From NCBI GenBank assembly GCA_027574665.1, contig CM050655.1:5518001-5582000 (forward strand): DNA of 64,000 nucleotides, in the 5' to 3' direction. Numbering within the stretch: the stretch's first letter is position 1; every line of letters begins with the position of its first letter. Source of the stretch: Rhynochetos jubatus. Lineage: Eukaryota; Chordata; Aves; Eurypygiformes; Rhynochetidae. Of this stretch, positions 1 to 12,300 are shown piece by piece. A program made the position numbers and the translations under genes. The notes below the pieces were generated by a model, which worked only from the letters and a program-made list of their open reading frames with translations, ran no database searches and was not told where the DNA came from.

Positions 1-285
1 TGTTTGCATCTGGAGGCACAATTTTGGGCTGGAAGTGGGTGTAGAGAGAGGCATGCAGACATCCGTACCACAGCTACCCGAGAGTTAGAGGTACTCCAGG
101 TCCAGCGTCCCCTTGCGCGGGTGACGTGAGACGCGGGATCGGTGGGCCTGTTGCAGCCCCCCCCTGCCCAGCGAGAGCAGAGCTCAGCGGAGAGCTCCAG
201 AGGAGTCCACAGATTTGCAGCCACGATCCCACAAAGCATCCCTGCATCTTAATTCAGCTAACAATATTGGATCTCTCCTTCTTAC

Positions 286-321
286 CTTTCTGCCAGGGTA
301 TCCCTGAATCCCAGGATCTCC
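286..321 (-). CDS. COL13A1: COL13A1 exon 18: COL2 helix, last exon in the window
   Basis: This 36-bp, phase-0 exon encodes [12 protein letters not shown], against human [12 protein letters not shown]. The acceptor is CCTTTTGCAG|GGA and the donor is AAG|GTAAGA. The next expected segment (human GERGMPGMPG) is not found below it and must lie beyond position 1. Confidence 0.92.
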
Positions 322-3300
322 CTGCAAAAGGCAAAATGACAAAAAAGTGAGGCTTGGCCTGAGAAGGACAAATCTCTACCCTTTTCCCTGGGGAGATGCT
401 GGGATGAAAGGGCACTCGGTGGGGAAAATTCCCCTTTTGCTCAGCGTGACTCCCACCCTTCAGACCCGTGGGTCACCGTTACCTGCACTGGACCTAGCCC
501 TGGCAGGAAAGGCACGATAAGCTCTGGCAGCTGGATAACCCATGCCTCGGCTCCGTGGGTCCTATCTCCTCACCCTGGCTAAGTATCTTCAAATAAAAAA
601 CAAAGGGAGGTGGGTGGTTGCAGCTGAAAACCAACAACAACAACCACCCCCCTACACGCTCGCATTTTGGCAAGCGAATAAATGGGAAACTGTGGTGGAA
701 TTAACAATAGCATTGCAAAATCGGTTCCTGAAGCGCTGGTAAACGGCTTTGAGAGTGGAAGAAGCCAATAAAGCTGTGTGTGGCAAAGAATTTTGCAAGA
801 GGGGCTGATGAGGCGTGCCTTGCTCAGTCAACATGCAGCTCAGACGTGTCGCCTGGGCAAAACCCATGAGTCAGCACATGGGCCAGGGCCCAGAGGCAGT
901 ACTGAGCTGGGCTAGAAATCTTTTTCAGCTATTTGATGTAACCTCCTTTCCCCCTCCTCCCCTCGTTAAAATATACATGTGTCTCCTTGCCCGGAGCATC
1001 CGCTTCTCTGTTTATCCCCCTGCTCCCTCTAAGCAAGGCGAGACTTCTCACCTTCGGTCCAGGAGGCCCAGGTAAGCCCTGTAGATAAAATCAAACAGAC
1101 ACTGGAGTCGGCAGATGTAGATAACAGGGACTGCAGGGTGATGGGAGATGTTGATTGCTTTGGGTTGAACGCCCCTTCGCAGAGAATATTGGCACTGCTA
1201 AGCCCAAACTCCCTTGGTCCGGTCTCCGTGTAGGTGAATACCATCTTAACCCACACTCCTGAATAAATTCATGCCCATAGCGCTCTGCCCCACCAGGCCT
1301 GGTCTCGCTGAATCTGAAAGCCAAAAAGCTGCTTTGCCATATGCACTGTGCTCCAGAATATTTTCTGTTTCGCTGGCTTTGCTTGGGAAACTTGTTCCCA
1401 GCCCACTGTGCAGCCCTGGAGTAAATCAGGCGTTTGCAGCTTCCCCTGACAAACTAAATAGAGAGAATATATTAACAAACAAACCACTTGTGTTTTTAAA
1501 TGGCCAATTTACCTGACGTGACCCATGAAGTATACCGGCTCTGTGCGTATGTAAATATAAACAAACGATATCCATACAGGAGCTGCCTTCCTGATGTGAG
1601 CAGACGGAGCGAGAAAACTCCTCCCGATAGGTTCTGATGCCTTGGTGTTGCCCGCTTATAGCAATTCAGGCCTTGAGAACTCTTGGGGATGGAAACTCCC
1701 ATCCCGCTGCAGGGCCAGCGTGCCGCGTTCCTTCCCGCAGCTCCCAGAATGGAGCTGGTTTCTGGTACTCACCTTTCCATCTCTGCCAGGCTTCCCAGGT
1801 TCTCCCTCTCTGCCCTGTTGCAAGAGAGGTATGTTAGCAGGATTTTCTGCCCTGTCTCCTGCCATTTAGCAGTGGTGGTATTTTAAATGGTGCTTCTGGT
1901 TTTGCCTCCCTTGGCTGCTCGCCACCAGCCTGAGAACGGGACAGGGACAGGACTTCAAAGGGGTCACAGGGATTCTTATCGGCCAGGTTTCTGCTGTGAG
2001 ATGGATAATTACACCCCACGAGTTACTTCCTCCCCGTGACCACCTGCAAAGGCCGAGGAGGAGGAAACAGGCGTGTCCAGATAGCAACAGTGCAGGGCAC
2101 ATCCCTCTGCCTTCCCTCCCACTCTCCCTCCTTCCTGGGAACATCTTCCCATTGTCCATGTCCCCTGCAAATCTCCTGTCCATGGCTATCTCAGCTTCCC
2201 AAGAGGCAACAAAAGCCAGAGGAATTTGCCTGCGCCCCAGGGAAGGAGTAAGCAGGAGGCTTTTTTTGTAACTGGACTTACAGGCGGCCCAACTGGCCCG
2301 GGCTGTCCTGGGGTTCCTTGGGGTCCAGCTGGTCCAGTGGGCCCTGGTGGTCCAGGGGGCCCCGGGGGACCTTGGATTCCCGCTTGTCCTTGTTCACCCT
2401 GAGGTTTGTTAAAAGAAGGGGTTACCAGGAGGCAGCACAAACCCTCCACATGCCCCCCCAAGGGCCCACGGCAGGTCAGCCTGGCTGAAGCAGAAGAGGT
2501 GGAAGCAAGTCCCAGGTTAGTGCTGGGAGAGGTTTCCAAGAGCCCCGCTGAGGATGGCCGGGCTGTGAGGCGGCAGGAGCCGGCACCCTACGGTATGCAA
2601 AGACACCTGAGGCCACTTTATCAGAGCTCTCTTTAAAAGGGATCTACAGGTGACTGAGTAGTCCAAAGAGACTTTTTCCTTCTTGGGTCAGTCAAGTACA
2701 ATTCCTATGTCAAGGCCCAACATCTCCTGAGCTTCCTAGGAGGCTTCCCAAAGCACTTGACAGTCACATGTGAGGCAAAGCCTCCCATGATCACTCTGGC
2801 GCTTCCAGGCAGAGCCACAGTGCCTTACCTCAGCCCGTTTTTTCCCCCCCAAGCTATATTTGTTGGACAACACTCCCTCTGTTTTCCCAAGGACCGAAAG
2901 TAGAAACACCACAAAACCAGAAGAAAATAACACGATCATCATGGCATTTCTGGAGCCTGCCCAGGACAGGCCTATGTACGCCAGGCAGGGCCTGTTTTTG
3001 TCAGATTTAACAAGCTGGTGCGTGCAGAGCCACCTGCCATTTTAAGCTTCTCTGAGGCGAAGCCGTTTGAGCCGGTTCCTCCCCAGGCCCCTCGGTAGCC
3101 ATTCGGCGGCTGTGGCTCATGCCTCAGCAATGCCATCTGGCCCAAAGGGCCTGGACTCGGGACCAAGCGGCGCTGAGGAGACAGTGGGTTGGAAGCGCCG
3201 CGTTGGAATACCAGACTGCTGATCCATAATTGATGAATCCAGCAAGCTCCTAAGGCACCGTGGCACCCACGCTAAAGCTGTCAGTCTCATGGGCCCCCTC

Positions 3301-6300
3301 CCATTCCCTCTCCCTAGGTAAAATATTGCAACATCCTACTGCCAGCGATCCCATTTAAATTTGAAAAACTCTTCTTAGTGGATGCACGGGAGGCTAGAAA
3401 TCAAGCACGGTCATTTCTCAGTTATAAATCTGTGGGTGTGCAGTTGGGGCTCTGCTGCATTTAACCTCTCTCAGCCCTGTACACGCTGCTGGGTAAAACT
3501 CAGTGCTCCCACGCACGCGTGTGTGCAGGAAGATGCACCAAATCTGTCCCCCTGAGTGTGTTCCTACCAAGTGTGCTGTTTATCCTGGCTGTCTTCAGCC
3601 GAACGTGCAGATACAGGGATGTTTGCTGTATTTAGAATGATAAATGAAAGTAATAAGCTGCAAATTTCACCCCTTCTGCCACGGGCTCTGTTTAAAAAGA
3701 AAATTTCCAACGTGCGGGCCAGGCTCACGGGATGCTCCGCCATGTGTGGAGCAACAGCCCTTCTCCTCAAGGGAGCTGCTGCCTCGCTGCCCAGCCCGCT
3801 GCCCACTCTGGGAGCCTGCGGGGCCAGGCAGGGAAGGTGCTCTCTCTTTTCCCCACTTTGGGTCCTGGCTCACCCTGTGGCTCATGCAAAGGGAATGCAG
3901 GATCCTTCCTAAGTTTCCCTATCTTCCATGCTCTGTGCTATTCAACCATCCTGTAAACGGTCTCATAGCTGTTAAATTTGGGAGGGAGTTTGGCTCCAAT
4001 GAAGACAAGAGGTTTGGAGGACAGTGGAACGTATTTCTAGATTTCCCCTTGCCCTGATCTCTCCGCCCAGCTGCAGAGACTCCCCTCGCGTTGCATCCTA
4101 CAGCACCCCTACCATGGGAAGGCAAAGGTGGCCTGTCTCCCTTTAGCTCCCCCTCCTCTATCCCCACCTCAGCTGCTGTCAGCCCAGTCCATGTTCGAGA
4201 TTTAGGGCAGCAGGGTGCTGGGAATGGGTGCTGGCACCCCGGCAGGGGACGGGGAGAGCAGGAGCACTGCCCCAGCATGGGAAGTGGCTGGAAGGAGCTC
4301 ACCCAGACCCCTGCCCGCATTGCCTGCGCTGTGCTGCCTGGGACAGAGCATTTTGAGCAAGTGCCTATCATGCAGATCCTTAAACACGCAAAACATCATT
4401 ACCACATCATTATAGTTCAATTAGTGCGTTCAGCATAAAAAGACTCCCGCAACTCTAACTGGATGGTAAGCGGATAAGGTAAGTTGGAGATCAGGTGTCA
4501 TTTTCATCAGATGTCACTCTATATTTTTAGCCGTTGACTGGAGCTGGTTTTCAGTTGTTTCAAGCACCAGCTAGCCCCACGCGGTTGTGCCCTGGCAACG
4601 CAGTGCTTGCTCAGCCTCCTAGCACAGGTCTCCGCTCAGTCCGTGCCCCTGCTAAGCCCAAGCCCCTGGGCAAAGGGCTCTTGCTGATGCGCTCGGAGGC
4701 AGCAGCAGGATTTTCCCCTCCCAGGGGCCGGTGCTAACATCTATTTTGCAGTCTCACATTCTTTCTTAGTATTCATACGTTGGGCTCCTGGAATTGCTTG
4801 GTGCTGGCAGGTCTGTAGGAGTGGATTACGCTTTGTTGCACTTAGAGAGTGAATACAGCGACGGCAAAACCGATCATGGCAAAATTCTCCGGTGAAGTTA
4901 GCCTCTGGGGATAGAGGGAATTTGCAGCCCTGGCTGACGACAGGACGCGGGGCAGCTATTCAAGTTTCCCACTTCATCCCGGATACAAACTCCAGCTCTC
5001 AAAGCCTTCCCAAGAGGTCAGTGTTTGGCCTGGCTCTCCAGACCGTCACTTTGAAGGGCAACCAGTGCAAGCTGTGGGGCTCTGTGTGGTGCGAACGCTG
5101 AATCTGTAGAATCCGGATTGAGACCGTGGGCTGGAGGGATAAGGTCAGGATTTTGCCAGCACTGGGCAAGGACCAGGCACCTGGTGGCACAGGCCTGTAT
5201 TACAGCTCCCTGATGGTATCTGACTGTCTAGACAGGCAGCAGCGTGACAAAACCCAGCCACTTAATCTAGGGTGCCCAGCACACTTCAGCGGGGTAATTA
5301 CAGCGGTTTGTCCACACGGGAAAGTTAATCCCAACTGGTGGAATGAGAGAGCTTAAAGTGGGCTCATTAAAAGCCACATGAACTCTGACTATGGACACTC
5401 TTATTCACTATTCATACCTCCATAATTCATTTTATGAATTCATTCCCAAAATAAACTAAACTAAACATGAATTATGGCCCTGGAAACCAAAATAAATGTG
5501 TTTACACAGAGATTTAATGCAATTTAATGAAACCATTATAAGGGCTTATTTAAACACATTTTCCCAAGTGTCTCAGACTAGACTAGCTCTCAGAAGAAGC
5601 ATTTGCCTATTCATTCATCTCAGTTGAACTTCAGCCACATTTCAGCAAGAGGTTTCTAACCTCTCCTGGAGATTGAATATGCAGGAACTGACTCCTTAAG
5701 GTAGGAGACCGTTTGTCGACAGTCCTCAGAACAGTTTCATGGCCCATTTCTTTTAGTTTAAAGAACTGGCTTCACTGCATTTCTTTTTAGCTGCGTTATC
5801 ACATCAAAGATTTCCTCTGCTTCGAAGAAAGTCCCTCAGCTCTGCCCAAACCCCTTGGAAACCCCTCCGTAGGGGAAGAAAGACAGGTAGCAAGCTGATT
5901 AATCGCAAGCATCGGGGTAGGCTTAGAAACAAGGAGGAGAAGTCTACCTGAAAAGTGCGTCTCTTTATGACCGGAGGTGGAGCCAGCCGCACTGAATTGA
6001 GGAGAGGCAACAGCTGAAGAAGATCAAACCAGAAGGTCGTGGGGCAAAAGAGGCCGTTAGGGCACCGAGAGCCAAAGAGCAGCCAGGGGAGAGAACAGAG
6101 AAGAGGGGAACAGAGATATCGCCATGAAAATTAACCCCCCATGAGAGAGCCGTGGGCACGTGGCACCGGGTACCTGCCAGCAGACCTCCGAGCTCCCCTG
6201 CGCCGTGTGCTGCTCACAGGGGGACCTGTTGCGTGTCAGGTTTGGATTCGGTTCTGCTGCTCCCCTCAGGCAGTGTTTACTGTGAGACATCCCCCCACAC

Positions 6301-9300
6301 ACACCTCTGCTAAGCCTTCCAGGGACAGGACTCTTAATTTCCCATCACTGGATTTGAGGCAGCTGTCAAAATGCCAATTGTCTCCAAGTTTTCCAGGTGC
6401 CATTTCCTATTTCTTTCTATCTTCCCTCCCAAGAAACACAGCGTATCTCTGGGCCTCACCCTTCCTTGGGGTGTGGAAGGGGATGGAGAGGGGCTAGCCG
6501 GGGCCAGCAGCAGGTCCTGGCATGGTTCATTCCGTTCACTAGCCATTGGTGCTTCTGAGCCCTGAGCAGGGTACTGTCTTGGGAGCCTGTGCTTTGCTTT
6601 TCCTTGTTTAACAGTAACATCAGCCTCTGGCTGCTTATAGCCAGGAATGCTGCCTTAGGGCACAAAGCTGACCCGGACACGTAGAAATCAAATGCACTAA
6701 AGCCCAGGAGCATTTGTTCATCCTTCTGCTGTATCCAGTTTCCACTTGCACGCATGCTGCTGTCAGCCTGGCACCCATCGTGCCGGCTCCAGGCCCAGGA
6801 ATGCTCCTCTGGCCTGATCCACTTTCCTGTTCCTATCAGTTTTCCATTGAAGCTGCTCTTAACTTACACAAGGAGAAGAGAAAGAGGTTTTTCATGCTCA
6901 GGCATGAAAACATGCCCAGGTGCAACGTTTCCCCATGTGAGCTGTGCACGCAGACCCGAGAGGCGTGCCCATAGGTCTCCCACCACGGTATCCGTACGCA
7001 TCCAAGCAGCACACTTTAATCCCTTTAAACACCATCCGTCGTGTTTGCAGCGAACAGAGGATCCAGTCCTGTTGCAAAGCGAAGTGGCAACCCAATATTG
7101 CAGCATCGCCACCCTGCGACCAGCCGTTGTGTCCGAACGAACTGATCCAGAGAGCCACAAGCTGTTGCACAAAAGCAGTGGTGCCGGAAAACCAGCAGGG
7201 CTGATTTTGCCTGAAGGAAATCCTTCTCTTTCTAAAAGACAGCACGGGAAGCCCCATAGCTCAGGAGAGCGTTCAGGACCATAGCCATCTCCTCAAAGGG
7301 GATGTTGCTGTAAAACCCCACACCCCTGTGCCAGGCGTGCCCAGCACACCTGTAACTGAGCTGGCTTCTCCTGGCTCCTCAAGGCTGGAGTGGATCTGAA
7401 ATATTATGCAGCTTCCAGAATGCTGAAAAGGATAAGGAGGAAAATGAGGAGAAGCAGTCCCGAAAAGAGGCGAGACAAGACCCAGCAATGGATTTGGGTG
7501 CAAGTGGGAGAGTTTAGAGAAGAAACTTGAAGCCTCTTCCACCCAGCTCCTGCCCTACCCCCTCTGTGTCCCAATGGCAAGTTTTTTTCAGCAGGCAGTG
7601 TGCAATATTGGATCCGCATCCTCGTGTCTTTGCAACAGAACGGGGTCCCGTTAGACCGTCACCCACAAACCTTTAGCGTAAGGATCTGGTTAGAGCGCAG
7701 GGCTGCAAGGGTGGTACTTAGGTATTCCTGGGGGACAGTGAAGACACGTAACACAAACGGGGTCAGTTAGACACACAGCATTTCCGACAGCAGACGGAGC
7801 ACGGCTTGTCCCCCCTTTCCTTGAGCTGGCAGCAGCTCGAACGGCCAGCTCACACCGAACAGGTAGCCCCATTCCTGGGCTTGTCCCTCAAGGCACTGCG
7901 GGCCCTACAGGCTCATAGAGAAAAAAATAGGAAACTCCAGCATGAGCTAAGGCATACATCCTAGCTTCACATTTCCTTCCTAAGAAAACAAAGACAAAAC
8001 AAAACTGAACAACATCCCTGTTTTTTCCAGGATGGTGGTTTCCATTTCCTTGCCCAGAATGTCCAACAAAGGACAGTGACTTTACTGGTCAACCAGTAAA
8101 GCAAGAAAAAATTGCACTTTAGTCAAATCTCAGCATTTTTACAACAGCGCTCATCCTAATTTTCATCTGGGGAGGAAGAGAGGGAGCTGCAGCTCTGTTG
8201 CTGATTTGTGCCTGTGACTGGACCCTTCAGGACAACCCAAGGGTCTTGAGCTGATCTGAGGACAGTCACTCTTCCCATGAGCATGTCTGTGCCTTGAAAG
8301 GACTCAAGGGCTTTTTAAAGTCTTGAGCTTGCTGCCTCACGAGACCAGAAGCACCTCCATGACAGCCAAGGAAACATCGCCAGGTTTTGCCAGGATGTGA
8401 GGCTTTACACCAGCCCTTCCCCCGCTGTCACAGCCCTGTGGCATGTCACCCCGGACTGCCTACAACCCTGACCCACCAAACTGGTGTGCCTTTGCCCTCA
8501 GGACTGAGCCCAGGCTCCTCCCAGTGATGCACAACCTGTCTCTCAGTTTCCCAGCGTCGCTGCGGGCCCTGCCACTGCTGTTCACCTTGAGCGCTGAGGA
8601 CAGTCAGAGCCAAGGGCCGTAACAGGAGCCCAGGACACCTCTTGGGTGAACATTGTTGCTAGCTTCTTTTTAACATAACAATCTAGTGAGCCAGCTCGCC
8701 TAAATAAACACAGCTGACCGGCTATTATTGTACAGGACTGGCACGCACCGATGGCCCTCACCTCCCTCACCGCCAGCCCAGCTCTCTCCCGTGCCTGGGA
8801 GCATCCAGGGCCCTGCTCCACACGGGCCAGGGACCAGAGCCCAGCTAATTGTGCAGAGGCCCATCAGAAATAAACAGAAAGCCCTTAAGCCTGTCTCCCT
8901 GTACACCCAGATTACAAATTCCAGGCACTTCATATGATGTTGTTCCAATACATTTCCAGCGGATTTTCAGCACTCTGGTTGTTTTTAGAGCTGCTTAAAT
9001 TTTACTGCTGTAATCCCCTCAAACCCCACGATGTACTCTCTCCTCTCTTGGCTGCGGTACGTGCCAGCCAGGCCAGGACAAAGAGGGAAGTGGGGCAACA
9101 TCCTGGCTTCCGTTCAATGGTTGCTGGCACCAACCCTCCCTCTTCGCCTCTTCTTTGCAGGCCTGGGGTGCCAGTGTGAGGACCAGTTCACCAAGGACCA
9201 GCCAGAGCGCTGTGGCCAGGGGCAGTCACGGTTACTTTTGGGCAGGGAGCACAACCCTTCCCTTTGTCTTTACGCAGGGTTGAGACCAGCATGAGGGAGA

Positions 9301-12300
9301 AGAAAAAAAGGAGGAGCGAAGTTAGGTTCTCCCCGAGGTCTGCAAACCCCCCCTCTGCTCCTGGCCGGTCAACCTCGGTGGAGTCTGTGGAAACAGGACG
9401 GAGCTGGTGCAGCAGCACAAGGTGTGAGTGGGTGCCCTCTACTCCTCCAGAACCCCCAGGTTCCACTGGGTTTTGGGGTGAGGATACAGACTTTCCTCAC
9501 CATGGCACAGATCACGGGAGGGTCTCCAGGAAGCAGCAATGACAGCATTTAGCTGGGGGTCAGCCACGGTGGGCAGGAACAAAGCAGAGAACTAACATCC
9601 CTCCTGGAAAAGCTTATCAGCTGCTTCTCTGCGAAACGCATCAATCAGCCGAGCGCTGCCCTCGGGGCCCCGATGACGCATCTTGTTAATGAAACGATCT
9701 ATATTTCCAACAAAAAGCCATTCAAACGAAGGAGGATTAACATGCAGGAAGGCACGGGACAGACGATAATAACGCTAATCACTTACCCTGTGCGGGTACT
9801 CCGCACACTGACCCTGTGAAAGAAGGGGATTAAAAGGAAAGAGTTTAAACCACAAACAGAAAGGACCAGAATAGACACACGGGGTCAGATCCAGAAGGTG
9901 TAAATCATCGTGACTGTATTGAATTCGGCGCAGCTATGCCAATTTGCACCCGACGAGCACCCGTCCTCCTGTCCCCTCTCTCCCCAGAGCCCCTCTGTTC
10001 TTGCTGTATTTCTCAGCCGCTCAAAGTCAGAATGAGCAGCACCAAGCCCACTGAGTCCCTTCCCTGCTCACTTTTTCATTTAATTTTCAACACATCTCCC
10101 ATTAAAATTACCTTTTCTCCTTTTTGTCCAGGGGGTCCCTATAAAAGAAAAGGGATTAAAATAAAAAAATCCCTAAGTAAACAAAGAATTCAGTGCATGC
10201 AAGGGGAAAGGGATCAGGAGGAGGTGCGATCGCAAGAGATGGGATACTTACGGGTTGTCCCCTGGGACCTGCAGCACCCTTGAAAGAAACACATTGTCGT
10301 GAATGCGAGACAGATTCCCGTTTACAGTGACAAGAAGACAGAAACCCTCAGTGTGTGGAATAGGAAACTCAGCTTTTAAAAACAATGGTGGAGAAAAGTT
10401 CCCAAGAGAGATCTGGGTTCCCTTTGTTACTCCAGAGGAGTGAAAACACACACATGTTCTGGCTGCACTGCGGGGGGCAATTATTAAAAGGAGAGGGGAA
10501 AAATCATCAGGAAAACACACCCTTATTGTTCCCAGGACCTCAGCTGACAGCACAGCTCCTCGGTCGAGGCGCTGGGATGGAACCAGAAGCAGCCAGGACT
10601 GAAGCCTGAGCTAGGATTGTGCAATGGGGGGATGTCAGCTCACCCCTCTGCCGAGGAGCGGGGAAGAGGGATCTTCAACATGTGCTTGCCAGAGGGTTAC
10701 ACTGACGCTCAGGCTCAAAGGACAGAAGCAGCAGTAGAAAACGCTCAGCGTTTCACTGAGGGAAGGTGACTACAGAGCTGCTAGCTTGGCATGGTTGTGT
10801 TTGGGGACTTCATCACCAGGGATGTCAAGAGGAACAAGACCGCGTTTGTGTTTCCGTCAAGCGTGGCCTAAGTTTATCATTTTCAACCAAAAGCATTTCA
10901 GTATGACAAACATATGAAACAGAGCTTAGAGAGGGGAAAGAAAGATATTTAATACAAAAAATATGCCTTTTTTTTTCGTTAGATAAGTTGAAAGCTGCCA
11001 GATGGGTTTTCAGAAAACTTTCCATCAACTTTTACTTCTGCTATGAGGCCAACCACAAAAAATGTCAGCTCCCAGAGTATATTTAAAGAACGTAATTGCT
11101 AACTGCAAGGGAAACGTATCCCATGCATAACTAGAGAGCTGCTGTTGTGACATGATGAATCTGATAGCCATAATGTAAAAATTACAGGCGTACATCCCAG
11201 CACTGCGATTATGAAGTTACAGAATTAGGGAGGCAGTTAGTGCGTTAGCTGAACCGGGATCGCTACCCTGCCTATGTGCTTGTCTCCAGCTGAGAGGCAA
11301 CGTCATTTCCAACCAACCCATCACCCACAGACAAACATAGATTTTTTTTACCATCTCCCCCTTCTGTCCAGGATGACCCTGAAAAAGAAAGAAAATGTGC
11401 ATCAGCTTCAGCCACTGCAGTCTCAAGATGTTGGCTTAACCCGCTTACTCCTCGCCCCAGGAGGTGCCCGCAACCTGCCAAGGGAGATGCAATGCCCTGC
11501 ACGTGGAGCTTTGCGCACACACTTAACGGGACACTGCTCCCTGCTACCCAAAATGTGAGAACAAAGCTCTGGAGGATGACTATGGGGTGCAAAGTCTCTG
11601 TGGGAGTGCAGACTTCAGCGAGTGCAGGGCGCTGCGCCTTGCCGGGCTCACACATGTGTCCCCAGCGCAGCATGAGAGATGCTGTTGGGTCTCTCTTGAG
11701 GGTGACGTTCCTCATGGCTCTGCTGTAGGAAATGAGGTGCCAGAGGTACGTGCTACCAGCTCCTTCTTCACCACAGCGTGGCTAGAGGAAGTCTAGAGGG
11801 GAACTCAGCTAAGGGGCGACCTGGAGCTATGGGTTTTGTGTCAGTTGGGTTCAGAGGGAAGTAGCTATATTTGTGCCTTCCCTCTCTGAAGGATGGGAAG
11901 AACTTAGGTCTCTCTCTCTCCTAAAGCTGATTATAAGCTCTAAGGACAGCATGGAGGTCTTTAGGCTCCTTTCCTTTTCTACTGCAACTCTCGGCAGCCC
12001 AGCAGCCAAGAGAAAGAAGCTATGGGGCTAACTTCAAGCGAGGATGTCATCTGCCTATGGCAGAGTGCTGGTGCCTAGGGGCCTCCTCTGCCTACCCGAT
12101 TCGGGATGGGAGTGCCTGCTAAGGCTTTCCCGGCGGCATGCAGGCTGTTGCACTTGTGAAGTGCTGCTTTGTAGATTTGCCTAGAAAGGAAGCAGCCACA
12201 CTCTGCCTTCCCTAATCTCCTGACTCCTGCATCTCCCCCCCTCCCCAAGGCATCTGTGGTATCCTCCCGGCCTGCCAACCTTCTACTTTTCTTTTAAGCC

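Noticed and set aside
63..115. Possible further exon reading GGACCTGGAG on the minus strand
   Set aside because: The frame gives GTLDLEYL and then a stop, with no Gly-X-Y repeat and no proper splice pair.
6173..6205. CAG|...CAG|GTACCC exon-like segment in intron 13
   Set aside because: The 24-bp insert would encode GSSEVCWQ, not a collagen triplet, and NC2 is already accounted for by exon 14.
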